This document shows, one piece after another, positions 7,596 through 17,387 of a stretch of 64,000 nt of DNA. The notes under the pieces were generated by a model that was given only the letters and a program-made list of their open reading frames with translations, ran no database searches and was not told where the DNA came from. A program made the position numbers and the translations under genes. Source of the stretch: Pseudomonas taiwanensis DSM 21245 (GTDB lineage Bacteria; Pseudomonadota; Gammaproteobacteria; Pseudomonadales; Pseudomonadaceae); contig NZ_KE384453.1 of the NCBI RefSeq assembly GCF_000425785.1, forward strand, positions 55,644-119,643. Direction: 5' to 3'. Every line of letters begins with the position of its first letter. Position 1 is the stretch's first letter.

Positions 7596-8867
7596 TCACT
7601 CCACGAACAGGCAGGCGGGTTGCTCAAGCAGGCCGCGCACGGCCTGGATGAACAAAGCGGCATCCATGCCATCGACCACGCGGTGGTCGAACGAGCTGGA
7701 CAGGTTCATCATCTTGCGCACCACGATCTGGCCGTCGATCACCACGGGCCGCTCGACGATGCGGTTGACCCCGACGATGGCGACTTCCGGGGTGTTGACC
7801 ACCGGCGTGCTGACGATGCCGCCCAAGGCGCCAAGGCTGGTCAGGGTGATGGTCGAGCCGGACAGCTCCTCGCGGCTGGCCTTGTTGTTGCGGGCAGCGA
7901 GGGCCAAGCGCGCGATTTCGCTGGCATTGCCCCACAGGCTGCCGGCCTCGGCGTGACGCAGCACCGGCACCATCAGGCCGTTGTCGCCCTGGGTGGCGAT
8001 GCCGACGTGCACCGCGCCGTGACGGGTGATGACCTGGGCGTCGTCATCGTAGGTGGCGTTGATCTGTGGGAAGTCGCGCAGGGCTACGACCAGCGCACGA
8101 ACCAGGAATGGCAACAGGGTGAGCTTGCCTCGGCTTTCACCGTGCTTCTGGTTCAGTTGCTGGCGCAGGGCTTCCAGCGCGGTGACGTCGATTTCCTCGA
8201 CATAGCTGAAGTGCGCCACTCGGCGCTTGGCATCCTGCATGCGCTGGGCAATCTTGCGGCGCAGGCCGATCACCTGCACCTGTTCACTGTCAGTGCGCTT
8301 GGCGTAGCCCATCGGCGCTTGTCCGGCGCTGGTCTGCGGTTTGCTCATGAACGCATCGAGGTCTTCGTGCAGGATACGCCCAGCCGGGCCGCTGCCGTGC
8401 ACGTAACGCAGTTCGATGCCCGCATCCAGCGCCCGCTTGCGTACGGCGGGGGAGGCCAGTGGTTTCTCATTGGCCTGGCGCGGCACGATGGGGGCCGCCG
8501 AACAAGCGGCAGTGGGCTGGCTGGCCACCGGCTTTGCGTGCGGTTGCGGCTCAATGGCAGCCGGCGCCGCCACTGTCGGTGTTTCAAGCGCTTTGGGCTG
8601 CGGTACATCCACATGGTTGCCGCTGCCTTCCACTTCGATGCGGATCAGCTCGCTGCCGACCGCCATCACTTCCCCAGGCTGACCGCCAAGGGCCAGCACC
8701 TTGCCGCTCACTGGTGAGGGAATTTCCACGGTGGCTTTGTCGGTCATGACATCGGCCACCACCTGGTCTTCGGTGATGACATCACCGACCTTGACGAACC
8801 ACTCGACCAACTCGACCTGTGCGATGCCTTCGCCGATGTCCGGCATCTTGATGACGTGCGTGCCCAT
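7596..8867 (-). CDS. bkdB: Branched-chain 2-oxoacid dehydrogenase E2 (lipoamide acyltransferase)
   Basis: 423 residues. An N-terminal lipoyl domain (about 1-80) has the lipoylated Lys in DKATVEIPSP. A Pro/Ala-rich linker (about 85-130) leads to the peripheral subunit-binding domain with SPAVRKRALDAGIEL and GSGPAGRILHEDL (about 140-180). The C-terminal catalytic domain ends with DHRVVDGMDAALFI, the His/Asp acyltransferase motif. It transfers the isobutyryl, 2-methylbutyryl or isovaleryl group from E1 to CoA in valine, isoleucine and leucine breakdown. It abuts bkdA2 with no gap, showing tight operon coupling. Confidence 0.96.
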   Translation of the reverse strand: MGTHVIKMPDIGEGIAQVELVEWFVKVGDVITEDQVVADVMTDKATVEIPSPVSGKVLALGGQPGEVMAVGSELIRIEVEGSGNHVDVPQPKALETPTVAAPAAIEPQPHAKPVASQPTAACSAAPIVPRQANEKPLASPAVRKRALDAGIELRYVHGSGPAGRILHEDLDAFMSKPQTSAGQAPMGYAKRTDSEQVQVIGLRRKIAQRMQDAKRRVAHFSYVEEIDVTALEALRQQLNQKHGESRGKLTLLPFLVRALVVALRDFPQINATYDDDAQVITRHGAVHVGIATQGDNGLMVPVLRHAEAGSLWGNASEIARLALAARNNKASREELSGSTITLTSLGALGGIVSTPVVNTPEVAIVGVNRIVERPVVIDGQIVVRKMMNLSSSFDHRVVDGMDAALFIQAVRGLLEQPACLFVE

Positions 8868-9926
<1,059 letters not shown>

Positions 9927-9927
9927 C

Positions 9928-11160
9928 TCAAACCCCCAGTTCCTGGCGTTGGCGGCGCAGGTGATCGGGCATCTCCTTGTACACGTCCTCGAACATCGAG
10001 GCGGCGCTTGGAATATGGCCGTTGGCCAGGGTGCCGTATTGTTCGGCTTCCTTCTGCGCGGCCAGGACGGCGGCCTCCAGCTCGGCGGTCACAGCCTGGT
10101 GTTCTTCCTCGGACCATTGGCCGATGGCGATCAAGTGCTGTTTCAGGCGCAGGATCGGGTCGCCCAGTGGGAAGTGGCTCCAGTCATCGGCAGGGCGGTA
10201 CTTGGACGGGTCATCCGAAGTCGAGTGCGGGCCGGCGCGGTAGGTAACCCACTCGATCAGGGTCGGCCCCAAACCACGGCGAGCACGTTCGGCGGCCCAC
10301 CGCGAGGCGGCGTAAACGGCCAGGAAGTCGTTGCCATCGACGCGCAGCGACGCGATACCGCAGCCTACGCCACGTCCGGCAAAAGTGGTCGACTCGCCAC
10401 CGGCAATGGCCTGGAAGGTGGAGATCGCCCACTGGTTGTTGACCACATTGAGGATGACCGGCGCACGGTAGACGTGAGCGAAGGTCAAGGCGGTGTGGAA
10501 GTCCGACTCGGCGGTGGCGCCATCGCCGATCCAGGCAGAGGCGATCTTGGTGTCGCCCTTGATCGCCGAGGCCATGGCCCAGCCAACGGCCTGGACGAAC
10601 TGGGTGGCCAGGTTGCCGCTGATGGTGAAGAAGCCAGCTTCGCGCACCGAATACATGATTGGCAGCTGGCGCCCCTTGAGCGGGTCGCGCTCGTTGGACA
10701 GCAGTTGGCAGATCATCTCCACCAGCGACACGTCGCGGGCCATCAGAATGCTCTGCTGACGATAGGTGGGGAAGCACATGTCGGTGCGGTTCAGGGCCAG
10801 GGCCTGGGCGCTGCCGATGGCTTCCTCGCCCAGGCTCTGCATGTAGAAGGACATCTTCTTCTGGCGCTGGGCGACCACCATGCGGTTGTCGAAGATGCGC
10901 GTCTTGAGCATGGCGCGCATGCCTTGACGCAATACCTTCGGATCGATGTCCTCGGCCCATGGACCCAGGGCATTGCCCTGTTCGTCCAGCACACGAATCA
11001 GGCTGTAGGACAGGTCTGAGGTGTCGGCAGGTTCGACGTCGATCGGTGGTTTACGGACTTGACCCGCATCGTTCAGACGCAGGTAGGAGAAATCGGTCTG
11101 GCAGCCTGGCCGGCCGGTAGGCTCGGGCACATGCAAACGCAGGGGGGCGTACTCGTTCAT
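9928..11160 (-). CDS. bkdA1: Branched-chain 2-oxoacid dehydrogenase E1 alpha subunit
   Basis: 410 residues. The TPP-binding motif is GDGATAESDFHTALTFA with the closing NVVNNQWAIS, and HSTSDDPSKYRPADDW is the conserved loop near the active site that carries the regulatory serine in the mitochondrial enzyme. The N-terminal 50 residues with YAPLRLHVPEPTGRPGCQTD match bacterial BkdA1. First gene of the bkdA1-bkdA2-bkdB-lpdV operon, divergent from bkdR across 197 bases that hold the control region. In P. putida the operon is activated by BkdR with L-valine, and branched-chain amino acids are the inducing substrates. Confidence 0.96.
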   Translation of the reverse strand: MNEYAPLRLHVPEPTGRPGCQTDFSYLRLNDAGQVRKPPIDVEPADTSDLSYSLIRVLDEQGNALGPWAEDIDPKVLRQGMRAMLKTRIFDNRMVVAQRQKKMSFYMQSLGEEAIGSAQALALNRTDMCFPTYRQQSILMARDVSLVEMICQLLSNERDPLKGRQLPIMYSVREAGFFTISGNLATQFVQAVGWAMASAIKGDTKIASAWIGDGATAESDFHTALTFAHVYRAPVILNVVNNQWAISTFQAIAGGESTTFAGRGVGCGIASLRVDGNDFLAVYAASRWAAERARRGLGPTLIEWVTYRAGPHSTSDDPSKYRPADDWSHFPLGDPILRLKQHLIAIGQWSEEEHQAVTAELEAAVLAAQKEAEQYGTLANGHIPSAASMFEDVYKEMPDHLRRQRQELGV

Positions 11161-11357
11161 GCTTTTTACGCTCGCTCGGATGTTGTTTTTGTGAGCTCTG
11201 AAGCGGCCGCCGCTGAATACCGGCTTGTGACTGGTAAGTCAGCGTCATTTACATCTTAGAGGCACGGCGGAAGAATTTTTCTCTCAAGTTGATTGCCTTT
11301 GCAGTGCGGGGAAGATAAACATTCCGCATAAACACAAAAAACCGGTGAATTTGTCTC

Positions 11358-11843
11358 ATGCGCAAACTCGATCGTACGGATATCGGCATTCTCAACAGCC
11401 TTCAGGAAAACGCTCGCATCACCAACGCCGAGCTTGCGCGCTCGGTGAACCTCTCGCCCACGCCCTGTTTCAACCGGGTCAAGGCCATGGAAGAGCTGGG
11501 CGTGATTCGTCAGCAGGTGACGTTACTGGCGCCTGAAGTGCTTGGTCTGGATGTGAACGTGTTCATCCATGTCAGCCTGGAGAAGCAGGTGGAGCAATCG
11601 CTGCATCGCTTCGAAGAGGAGATTGCCGAGCGGCCGGAAGTGATGGAGTGCTACCTGATGACGGGAGATCCCGACTATCTACTGCGGGTCTTGTTGCCGA
11701 GCATCCAGGCGCTGGAGCGGTTTCTCGATTACCTGACCCGTTTACCGGGGGTGGCGAATATTCGTTCCAGCTTCGCGTTGAAGCAGGTGCGATACAAGAC
11801 CGCATTGCCGTTGCCGGCCAACGGGATGACGTTGCGGGAATAG
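11358..11843 (+). CDS. bkdR: Lrp/AsnC-family activator of the bkd operon
   Basis: 161 residues: N-terminal AsnC-type helix-turn-helix (LDRTDIGILNSLQENARITNAELARSVNLS region, about residues 4-33) and a C-terminal RAM ligand-binding domain with VMECYLMTGDPDYLLRV. BkdR binds the bkdR-bkdA1 intergenic region and activates the operon in response to branched-chain amino acids. Here it is divergent from bkdA1, the arrangement known in P. putida. A hairpin at 11893-11920 may end its transcript. Confidence 0.95.
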   Translation: MRKLDRTDIGILNSLQENARITNAELARSVNLSPTPCFNRVKAMEELGVIRQQVTLLAPEVLGLDVNVFIHVSLEKQVEQSLHRFEEEIAERPEVMECYLMTGDPDYLLRVLLPSIQALERFLDYLTRLPGVANIRSSFALKQVRYKTALPLPANGMTLRE

Positions 11844-11870
11844 GGCGCCTGTAATGGGATAGACGCCGGC

Positions 11871-11895
11871 TTGCCGGCGATGACTGTGGCAGGCA
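11871..11895. repeat. REP-like palindrome
   Basis: CGCCGGCTTGCCGGCGATGA shares its core with 171-190. The palindrome CGCCGGC-TT-GCCGGCG can form a 7-bp stem. Confidence 0.6.
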
Positions 11896-11920
11896 AGCAC
11901 CTTGCCGTAGGTGCTTGATA
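11893..11920 (+). terminator. Possible terminator of bkdR
   Basis: CAAGCACC, eight-base loop, GGTGCTTG, then ATATTTT. The stem is moderate and the T run imperfect, so confidence is limited. Confidence 0.45.
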
Positions 11921-11975
11921 TTTTAAACACCCCCAGCCTAATGTTGTTTCAGCTGATAACAACAAGGACCGCGTC

Positions 11976-13319
11976 ATGACCACCGCCAGCCCGCGCTCGC
12001 TCGCCGAGCGCCTAAAGGGCATCGACCAGATCGAATGCGTCACCCCCGACCTCAACGGCGTTCCGCGCGGCAAGGTGATGACCGCCGAAGGTTTTCTCGA
12101 AGGCCGGCGCCTGCAGATGGCGCGCGGAGTCCTGCTGCAATGCATCATGGGGGGGTATCCTCCGGCGAAGTTCTACGGAAGCGACGACGGTGACCTGGCC
12201 CTTGCTGCAGACCCGGCTCACATTTATCGTCTGCCTTGGAGCGACGGGGGGCTGGCCTTGGCGATTTGCGACGCCAACGAGCTGAGTGGCAATCCGTCAG
12301 GCTTGTCCACGCGCGGTCTGCTAAAAGCAGTCATCGCCCGATACGCTAGCCTGGGCCTGGCGCCGGTAGTGGCGACCGAGCTTGAGTTCTTCGTCTTCGC
12401 CGCCAACAGTGACCCGGTTCAGCCCTTCTTGCCGCCGCTTGGCAAGGATGGCCGCCGCGAACTTGGTCACTCGGCGTTCAGCGTCAGCTCCAACCACGGT
12501 CTTCGGCCTTTCTTCGCCGAGGTGTACCAGTGCATGGCGGCCATGGGCCTGCCGCGTGACACCTTCATGCACGAGATGGGCGTCAGCCAGTTCGAGATCA
12601 ACCTGTTGCACGGTGATCCGCTGTTGCTGGCTGACCAGACCTTCCTGTTCAAGCACTTGCTCAAGGAAGTGGCGCTCAAGCATGGCCTGACCGTGGTCTG
12701 CATGGCCAAGCCACTGGCCAGGACGCCTGGTAGCTCGATGCACATCCACCAGAGCCTGGTGCAGATCGACACAGGGCGCACTGTGTTCAGCGATGACCAG
12801 GGCCAGGCGACCGAAACCTTCTACCACTTCATCGGTGGCTTGCAGGCCTGCCTGGCCGACTTCACCGCGTTGTTCGCGCCCAACGTCAATTCCTATCAGC
12901 GCCTGTGCCACCCGTATGCCTCGCCGAACAACGCCTGCTGGTCGCAGGACAACCGCGCCGCGGGCTTGCGCATTCCCGCCAGCGCGCCGGCGGCGCGGCG
13001 GGTCGAGAACCGTCTACCAGGTGCGGATGCCAACCCTTACCTGGCTATTGCCGCCAGTCTTGCGGCGGGCCTGCACGGTATCGAGCAGCGCCTGCAGCCG
13101 ACGCCGGCCATCCAGGGCGAGTTCGAGGTGCCGGAACTCCTGAGTCTGCCCTGCACGCTGCACGCTGCGTTGGAGCGCCTCCAGCGCAGTGGCCTGGCGC
13201 GGGAGCTGTTCGGGGATGAGTTCATCGAGGGTTACCTGGCCACCAAGACGATGGAGCTGACGGATTTCTTCGATGAGATCACGCCTTGGGAGCGGCGAGT
13301 GCTGGCGACACAGGCCTGA
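11976..13319 (+). CDS. Glutamine synthetase family, gamma-glutamylpolyamine synthetase-like
   Basis: 447 residues of the GlnA fold (type of PuuA/PauA). The catalytic beta-grasp N-terminus is followed by ATP and metal-binding motifs: ATELEFFVF supplies metal-binding Glu residues, GSSMHIHQSL is the signature His loop, and NSYQRLCHPYASPNN with RIPASAPAARRVENRLPGAD is the nucleotide/substrate region. PuuA-like enzymes ligate glutamate to putrescine or related amines and start polyamine catabolism; the family also ligates ethanolamine or other amines. The adenylylation Tyr motif of true GlnA is not evident, and no nitrogen-control genes are adjacent. The substrate cannot be decided from sequence alone. 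A ribosome binding site AAGGA precedes the ATG. Confidence 0.8.
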   Translation: MTTASPRSLAERLKGIDQIECVTPDLNGVPRGKVMTAEGFLEGRRLQMARGVLLQCIMGGYPPAKFYGSDDGDLALAADPAHIYRLPWSDGGLALAICDANELSGNPSGLSTRGLLKAVIARYASLGLAPVVATELEFFVFAANSDPVQPFLPPLGKDGRRELGHSAFSVSSNHGLRPFFAEVYQCMAAMGLPRDTFMHEMGVSQFEINLLHGDPLLLADQTFLFKHLLKEVALKHGLTVVCMAKPLARTPGSSMHIHQSLVQIDTGRTVFSDDQGQATETFYHFIGGLQACLADFTALFAPNVNSYQRLCHPYASPNNACWSQDNRAAGLRIPASAPAARRVENRLPGADANPYLAIAASLAAGLHGIEQRLQPTPAIQGEFEVPELLSLPCTLHAALERLQRSGLARELFGDEFIEGYLATKTMELTDFFDEITPWERRVLATQA

Positions 13320-13448
13320 ACGCGACACAAGCACGACTGGATGCGCCTTTGACCAGGTATTTCACCTTCAAGGGCCTGCGCCGTGGCCGATTTACTTTTA
13401 TGCTTGCCTGCAACCAACGCCACCTGACCAGGGAGCTAGACGGGACGT

Positions 13449-14789
13449 ATGCGTAACATCTGGAAGCCGTTTCAGTCGCTGTATTTCGCGGCCTTGATGA
13501 TGCTGATCGGCTCAGGCCTGCTCAGTACCTACCTGGCCCTGCGCCTGGCGGCCGATCATGTCGACAGCCTGTGGGTGGGTGCGCTGATGGCGGCCAACTA
13601 TTTTGGCCTGGCGGTGGGCGGCAAGGTCGGTCACCGACTGATCGGCAGGGTGGGGCACATTCGTGCCTACGCGACCTGTGCCGGAATCGTAGGTGCGGCG
13701 GTATTGGGCCACGGCCTGACCAATTGGCTGCCGGTCTGGGTCGGGCTGAGGATGATCGTCGGCCTGGGCATGATGTGCCAGTACATGGTGATCGAAAGCT
13801 GGCTCAACGAGCAGGCGGATGCCAAGCATCGTGGTGCGGTGTTCAGTGGCTACATGATCGCCTCGTACCTGGGGTTGGTACTCGGTCAGTTGATCCTGGT
13901 GGTGCACCCGCAGTTGGGGCCTGAGCTGCTGATGCTGGTCGCCATGTGCTTTGCCCTGTGCCTGGTTCCGGTTGCCATGACCCGGCGGATTCACCCGGCG
14001 CCGCTGCGCCCGGCACCGATGGAGCCGAAGTTCTTCATCAAGCGGGTACCGCAGTCGCTGAGCACGGTGTTGGGTTCGGGCCTGATCGTCGGTTCGTTCT
14101 ACGGCCTGGCGCCGCTGTATGCCTCCAGCCAAGGGCTGTCTACCGAACAGATCGGTCTGTTCATGGGTAGCTGCATCTTTGCCGGCCTGCTGGTGCAGTG
14201 GCCGTTGGGCTGGCTATCAGATCGCTACGATCGCGCGGTGCTGATCCGCAGCGTCGCCGTGGGGCTGGCGCTGGCTTCGGCACCTTTGGCCTTCCTGCCC
14301 AGTGTGCCGCTGGAGTTGCTGTTCGGCATTGGCTTCGTGATTTCTCTGTTGCAGTTCTGCCTGTATCCGTTGGCAGTGGCATTCTCCAATGACCACGTCG
14401 AAAGCGAGCGACGGGTTTCATTGACCGCCATGCTGCTGGTCACCTACGGCGTGGGTGCGTGCATAGGGCCCTTGGCAGCGGGGGTGCTCATGAAGGTGCT
14501 GGGCGCGCAAATGCTGTACGCCTTCTTCGTGTTCTTCGCGTTGGTACTGGTATGGCGGATCCGACCGAAAGCGGTTACCGGTCTGCATCAGGTGCAGGAC
14601 GCGCCGCTGGGTCACGTGGCGATGCCGGCGGCGGGCTCGCCGCTGTCGGCGGCACTTGACCCGCGGGTTGACGAACAGACCGTGCAGGACATGATGCAGG
14701 CGCCGGTAGCGGCGGAGGATACCGAGGAAGATCAGGCGCCAAGGGCCAATGGCGTCAAGCCTGAGGCAGAGGTGGACCGTTCGGTTTGA
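13449..14789 (+). CDS. MFS transporter, YcaD-like
   Basis: 446 residues with about 12 predicted transmembrane helices between residues 5 and 375. The family motif A appears as GGKVGHRLIGRVGH after helix 2 and again as GWLSDRYDRAVL between helices 8 and 9. A hydrophilic tail of about 70 residues, rich in Ala, Glu and Asp, follows the last helix and should lie in the cytoplasm. The substrate is unknown. It follows the glutamine-synthetase-like gene on the same strand with a 129-base gap, so co-transcription is possible but not clear. Confidence 0.8.
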   Translation: MRNIWKPFQSLYFAALMMLIGSGLLSTYLALRLAADHVDSLWVGALMAANYFGLAVGGKVGHRLIGRVGHIRAYATCAGIVGAAVLGHGLTNWLPVWVGLRMIVGLGMMCQYMVIESWLNEQADAKHRGAVFSGYMIASYLGLVLGQLILVVHPQLGPELLMLVAMCFALCLVPVAMTRRIHPAPLRPAPMEPKFFIKRVPQSLSTVLGSGLIVGSFYGLAPLYASSQGLSTEQIGLFMGSCIFAGLLVQWPLGWLSDRYDRAVLIRSVAVGLALASAPLAFLPSVPLELLFGIGFVISLLQFCLYPLAVAFSNDHVESERRVSLTAMLLVTYGVGACIGPLAAGVLMKVLGAQMLYAFFVFFALVLVWRIRPKAVTGLHQVQDAPLGHVAMPAAGSPLSAALDPRVDEQTVQDMMQAPVAAEDTEEDQAPRANGVKPEAEVDRSV

Positions 14790-14835
14790 CGCGGTGAGCA
14801 ATCCGCAGTGGCCGGTGGGGCCATCGCGGATCGCC

Positions 14836-15405
14836 TCAGGCAACCGTGATGTTACGCAGTTGGAATCTCAATATCTCGCCGTCCATGTTCCCGGCGTTGA
14901 GAAACCAGTGATGCAAATGCGGTTTGTTCCTCGTGTAGACGCTTTTGATGTGTGCCACCCTGTAGCCGTCCTTGTCGCGTAGGTAGAACTCGATGTTCTC
15001 GGCGCTCTGGATGTCGCCATCCCATGGCTGTAGCGTTTCGATTTTCCAGATCGTCTGGCGGGTGGGCAGCAGGTTCACAGGATTCAGCGCGTCGATGATC
15101 CTTCCTGCCACGTGCGTCCCGTACAGGCCAAGCCAGCCGTTCTTGTTCTGTTGGAGCCTCGCACCTCGATACTCCCAGGTGTCCGCGCACTGGATGCGGT
15201 AAAGGGTGCGGTCATGTTTTTCCTCGATGAACACGAATTCGAACGTGATCGGCCTGAAGCTCAGCGTTGCGCCTCGATAATCTTCGGTGCACAGCCAGCC
15301 GTCCTGGTCGGCGGCGTAAAGCGGGTGCGCTGCCAGCGGTGTTTCGACAACGCCTACCCGGCCGTGCTGGCAATGTAATTCGGCGGTAAATGTGCGATGC
15401 AGCAT
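14836..15405 (-). CDS. Hypothetical protein with two related beta-type repeats
   Basis: 189 residues, rich in aromatic residues, with no signal peptide or membrane segment. Two stretches resemble each other: QDGWLCTEDYRGATLSF (about residues 34-50) and KNGWLGLYGTHVAGRII (about 87-103), each preceded by a charged beta-rich segment. That pattern fits a small beta-trefoil or jelly-roll domain, but no family is recognised. GAGGACA stands before the ATG. It is downstream of flgZ on the same strand, separated by a terminator, so it is likely a separate transcription unit. Function unknown. Confidence 0.65.
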   Translation of the reverse strand: MLHRTFTAELHCQHGRVGVVETPLAAHPLYAADQDGWLCTEDYRGATLSFRPITFEFVFIEEKHDRTLYRIQCADTWEYRGARLQQNKNGWLGLYGTHVAGRIIDALNPVNLLPTRQTIWKIETLQPWDGDIQSAENIEFYLRDKDGYRVAHIKSVYTRNKPHLHHWFLNAGNMDGEILRFQLRNITVA

Positions 15406-15534
15406 CGTGTGTCCTCGGCTCGAAGCGTTCTTGGCGCGGTGCGGGACACACTAAACGGTCGGGCTTTGGCCGGTAACCTGGAAACGCTGCAGCAAAGGGG
15501 AGCTGCTTGTTAGGCTGCAAGTCATCCGGGCGGA

Positions 15535-15566
15535 AAAACGAAAACGCCACCCATTGGGTGGCGTTC
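15535..15566 (-). terminator. Terminator after flgZ
   Basis: Read on the minus strand, AACGCCACCC-AAT-GGGTGGCGTT is a perfect 10-bp stem followed by TTCGTTTTT. It lies just past the flgZ stop and ends the flgMNZ transcript. Confidence 0.9.
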
Positions 15567-15583
15567 GCGGAGGAGGCGAGCGA

Positions 15584-16327
15584 TCAATAATCGTCTTTGT
15601 CGAACCGGCGCGCTTCACGCTGCAGCTGGTAAACGAAACTTTCGATCTTGCGTTGCGCCTGGCCGTTCAGGTTATGGAAGCGCACGCCCGCGAAAGTGGT
15701 GTTGATCCGCTCTTCGAAGTGCAGGTGGCGCAGCTCGACCATGGTATCCACCAGGCCCAGGGGGTTGCCGGACTTGAACCGTTCGTACACTTGGCCCAGC
15801 TGCAGGCGCTCGGAAACGTCGCCTTCAAAACGCAGTTTGCAGCCGGTGGCCGAAATATCCAGCAGTTTGCCACGCAGGGCACCGTTACCCTTGAGGTGGG
15901 TGCCGTCAAGGATGACGTCGACCAGTTGCGAGAGCTTCAGCGCAGCGCGAAAGGCATTGCGACGCTGGTGGTAGGTCATCTCCCTCGGCAGGCCGCCACG
16001 GTAGCAGCGGTGACCATCGACTTCGCTGATTCGCAGCTGATCGTTGCATTCCCAGGCGATGCGCACGCCATCGTGGAAGCCTTCGACGCGGAAGGGTTCG
16101 CCGTTCTCGATGAATTTTTCGCCATCGCGCGGGATCATTTCATCCAGGGCCAGGACATCGCTATCGCGGTCCACTTGCACCACGTAACTCTGGAACCGCT
16201 GGCTACGCTCATGGAAGGTGATGATCAGAGGATCGTGGCTTTCCTGCAACTGGCGTAGGTTGGCCGCGATCTCCAAAGGCGTGGTCAGCACCTTTGGTGG
16301 CTGCGGAGCGTCGGTTTCATTGAACAC
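15584..16327 (-). CDS. flgZ: c-di-GMP-binding flagellar brake protein, PilZ domain
   Basis: 247 residues. An N-terminal YcgR-type domain (about 10-115) precedes a PilZ domain in which RRNAFR (122-127) provides the RxxxR c-di-GMP motif and DISATGCKLRF (157-167) provides the D/NxSxxG motif. FlgZ (YcgR) binds c-di-GMP and acts at the flagellar motor to slow swimming and favour surface behaviour. It follows flgN with an 80-base gap and is the last gene of the flgM-flgN-flgZ group typical of pseudomonads. An extra C-terminal stretch contains VYQLQREARRFDKDDY. Confidence 0.93.
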   Translation of the reverse strand: MFNETDAPQPPKVLTTPLEIAANLRQLQESHDPLIITFHERSQRFQSYVVQVDRDSDVLALDEMIPRDGEKFIENGEPFRVEGFHDGVRIAWECNDQLRISEVDGHRCYRGGLPREMTYHQRRNAFRAALKLSQLVDVILDGTHLKGNGALRGKLLDISATGCKLRFEGDVSERLQLGQVYERFKSGNPLGLVDTMVELRHLHFEERINTTFAGVRFHNLNGQAQRKIESFVYQLQREARRFDKDDY

Positions 16328-16407
16328 GGGTTATCAATCTCCAGGCAAAAACGGCACACGCAAGTTACGGCATTTTGCCATTATGTTCCGTGCCTTGATA
16401 GAACTAA

Positions 16408-16875
16408 TCACACTTGGCTGAGCGCCCGGGGCTTGTTCATTGGCGAGGTAGTGCCACGGCTGTCATACAGGGACGGAGAGTCGCCACCGTTGAGAATTCG
16501 GATCTGGTTGGCCGTGGTGTGTTGTTGCATCTGGATGATACGGCCATTGGTCTCGTTGACCTTCTTGCAGGCATCCAGCAATTGGCCGAGTACATCAAGC
16601 TGCTGCATGATGATTTCGCCGTTGGACGATTGTGCGGCCAGGGCTTGCACGCCAGCACGGTCGGGGCTCAGGCCCAGCTGGGTGAGCAACTGGTTGCGTC
16701 GCTGCCCCTGCTGCTCCAGCAAGACGATCAAAGACTGCTTACGGGCCAGAATGTGCTCCAGCACCATCATGTCGCGGCCATGCAGGGCCAGCGCTTCCTT
16801 TTCAAGAAGCTCGAGCAGCTCCTGAGTGGGGGCGATGTCGTCTTCGATCAGTTGCAGCAGAGTGATATCGTGCAT
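16408..16875 (-). CDS. flgN: Flagellar export chaperone FlgN
   Basis: 155 residues, almost wholly alpha-helical with LQLIEDDIAPTQELLELLEKEALAL at the N-terminus, the FlgN fold. FlgN binds the hook-filament junction proteins FlgK and FlgL and escorts them to the export gate. The C-terminal tail with QMQQHTTANQIRILN is typical of pseudomonad FlgN. It lies 51 bases after flgM. Confidence 0.92.
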   Translation of the reverse strand: MHDITLLQLIEDDIAPTQELLELLEKEALALHGRDMMVLEHILARKQSLIVLLEQQGQRRNQLLTQLGLSPDRAGVQALAAQSSNGEIIMQQLDVLGQLLDACKKVNETNGRIIQMQQHTTANQIRILNGGDSPSLYDSRGTTSPMNKPRALSQV

Positions 16876-16926
16876 GGCTAACTCTTAGGCCTTTATTAGC
16901 GTCCGTGAAGTCAGCGCGCCGTAAGG

Positions 16927-17235
16927 TTAGCGCTGGGCTTCGAAATCAAGCAGTTTGCTGGCGACCCGGCCGGCATCGACCTGGTAGCTGCCGTCTGCGA
17001 TCGCCTGTTTCAACTGGGCCACACGGGCGCTGTTGACCTCGGGTTGATCGCGCAGCTTGTCGCTGATCTTCTGCAACTGCTGAGCCTCTTGGCTGAGGTG
17101 TACCGCTTCTCCGCTGGCGCTTTTCGGCGCCTCTTGGGTTTCGCCGGTTTTGTCGGCGCTACCGGACGCGGTGTTGCCGCGTACGCCGCCCGTGATGGAC
17201 GGAGAGTTATTCAAACGACTGAAGTCGATGACCAT
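16927..17235 (-). CDS. flgM: Anti-sigma-28 factor FlgM
   Basis: 102 residues. The disordered N-terminal half begins MVIDFSRLNN and is rich in Gly, Ser and Thr; the C-terminal half (RVAQLKQAIADGSYQVDAGR, VASKLLDFE) is the conserved FliA-binding region. FlgM holds FliA inactive until it is exported through the finished hook. A sigma-28 promoter motif (17272-17298) stands upstream, giving the usual negative feedback. Confidence 0.94.
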   Translation of the reverse strand: MVIDFSRLNNSPSITGGVRGNTASGSADKTGETQEAPKSASGEAVHLSQEAQQLQKISDKLRDQPEVNSARVAQLKQAIADGSYQVDAGRVASKLLDFEAQR

Positions 17236-17271
17236 GATCAGAAACCTCTGGGTATTTGGACGCTTGCCTTG

Positions 17272-17298
17272 TTTTCGGCCAACCCGAAAGAAACTTTA
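17272..17298 (-). promoter_or_regulatory. Sigma-28 (FliA) promoter of flgM
   Basis: On the minus strand TAAA, exactly 15 bases, GCCGAAAA, against the consensus TAAA-N15-GCCGATAA. It ends 37 bases before the flgM start. Confidence 0.8.
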
Positions 17299-17387
17299 GG
17301 CACAAATGCATAGCCGCCTGGCAGCGCGCTCGCGAACCCGATTTCTGACACAGTTTAGGAAAAGCAGTTCCTCACTGCCAGTCCATT

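Noticed and set aside
6379..7956. 525-codon open frame on the plus strand opposite lpdV and bkdB
   Set aside because: Antisense to well-identified enzyme genes; His- and Gly-rich shadow composition.
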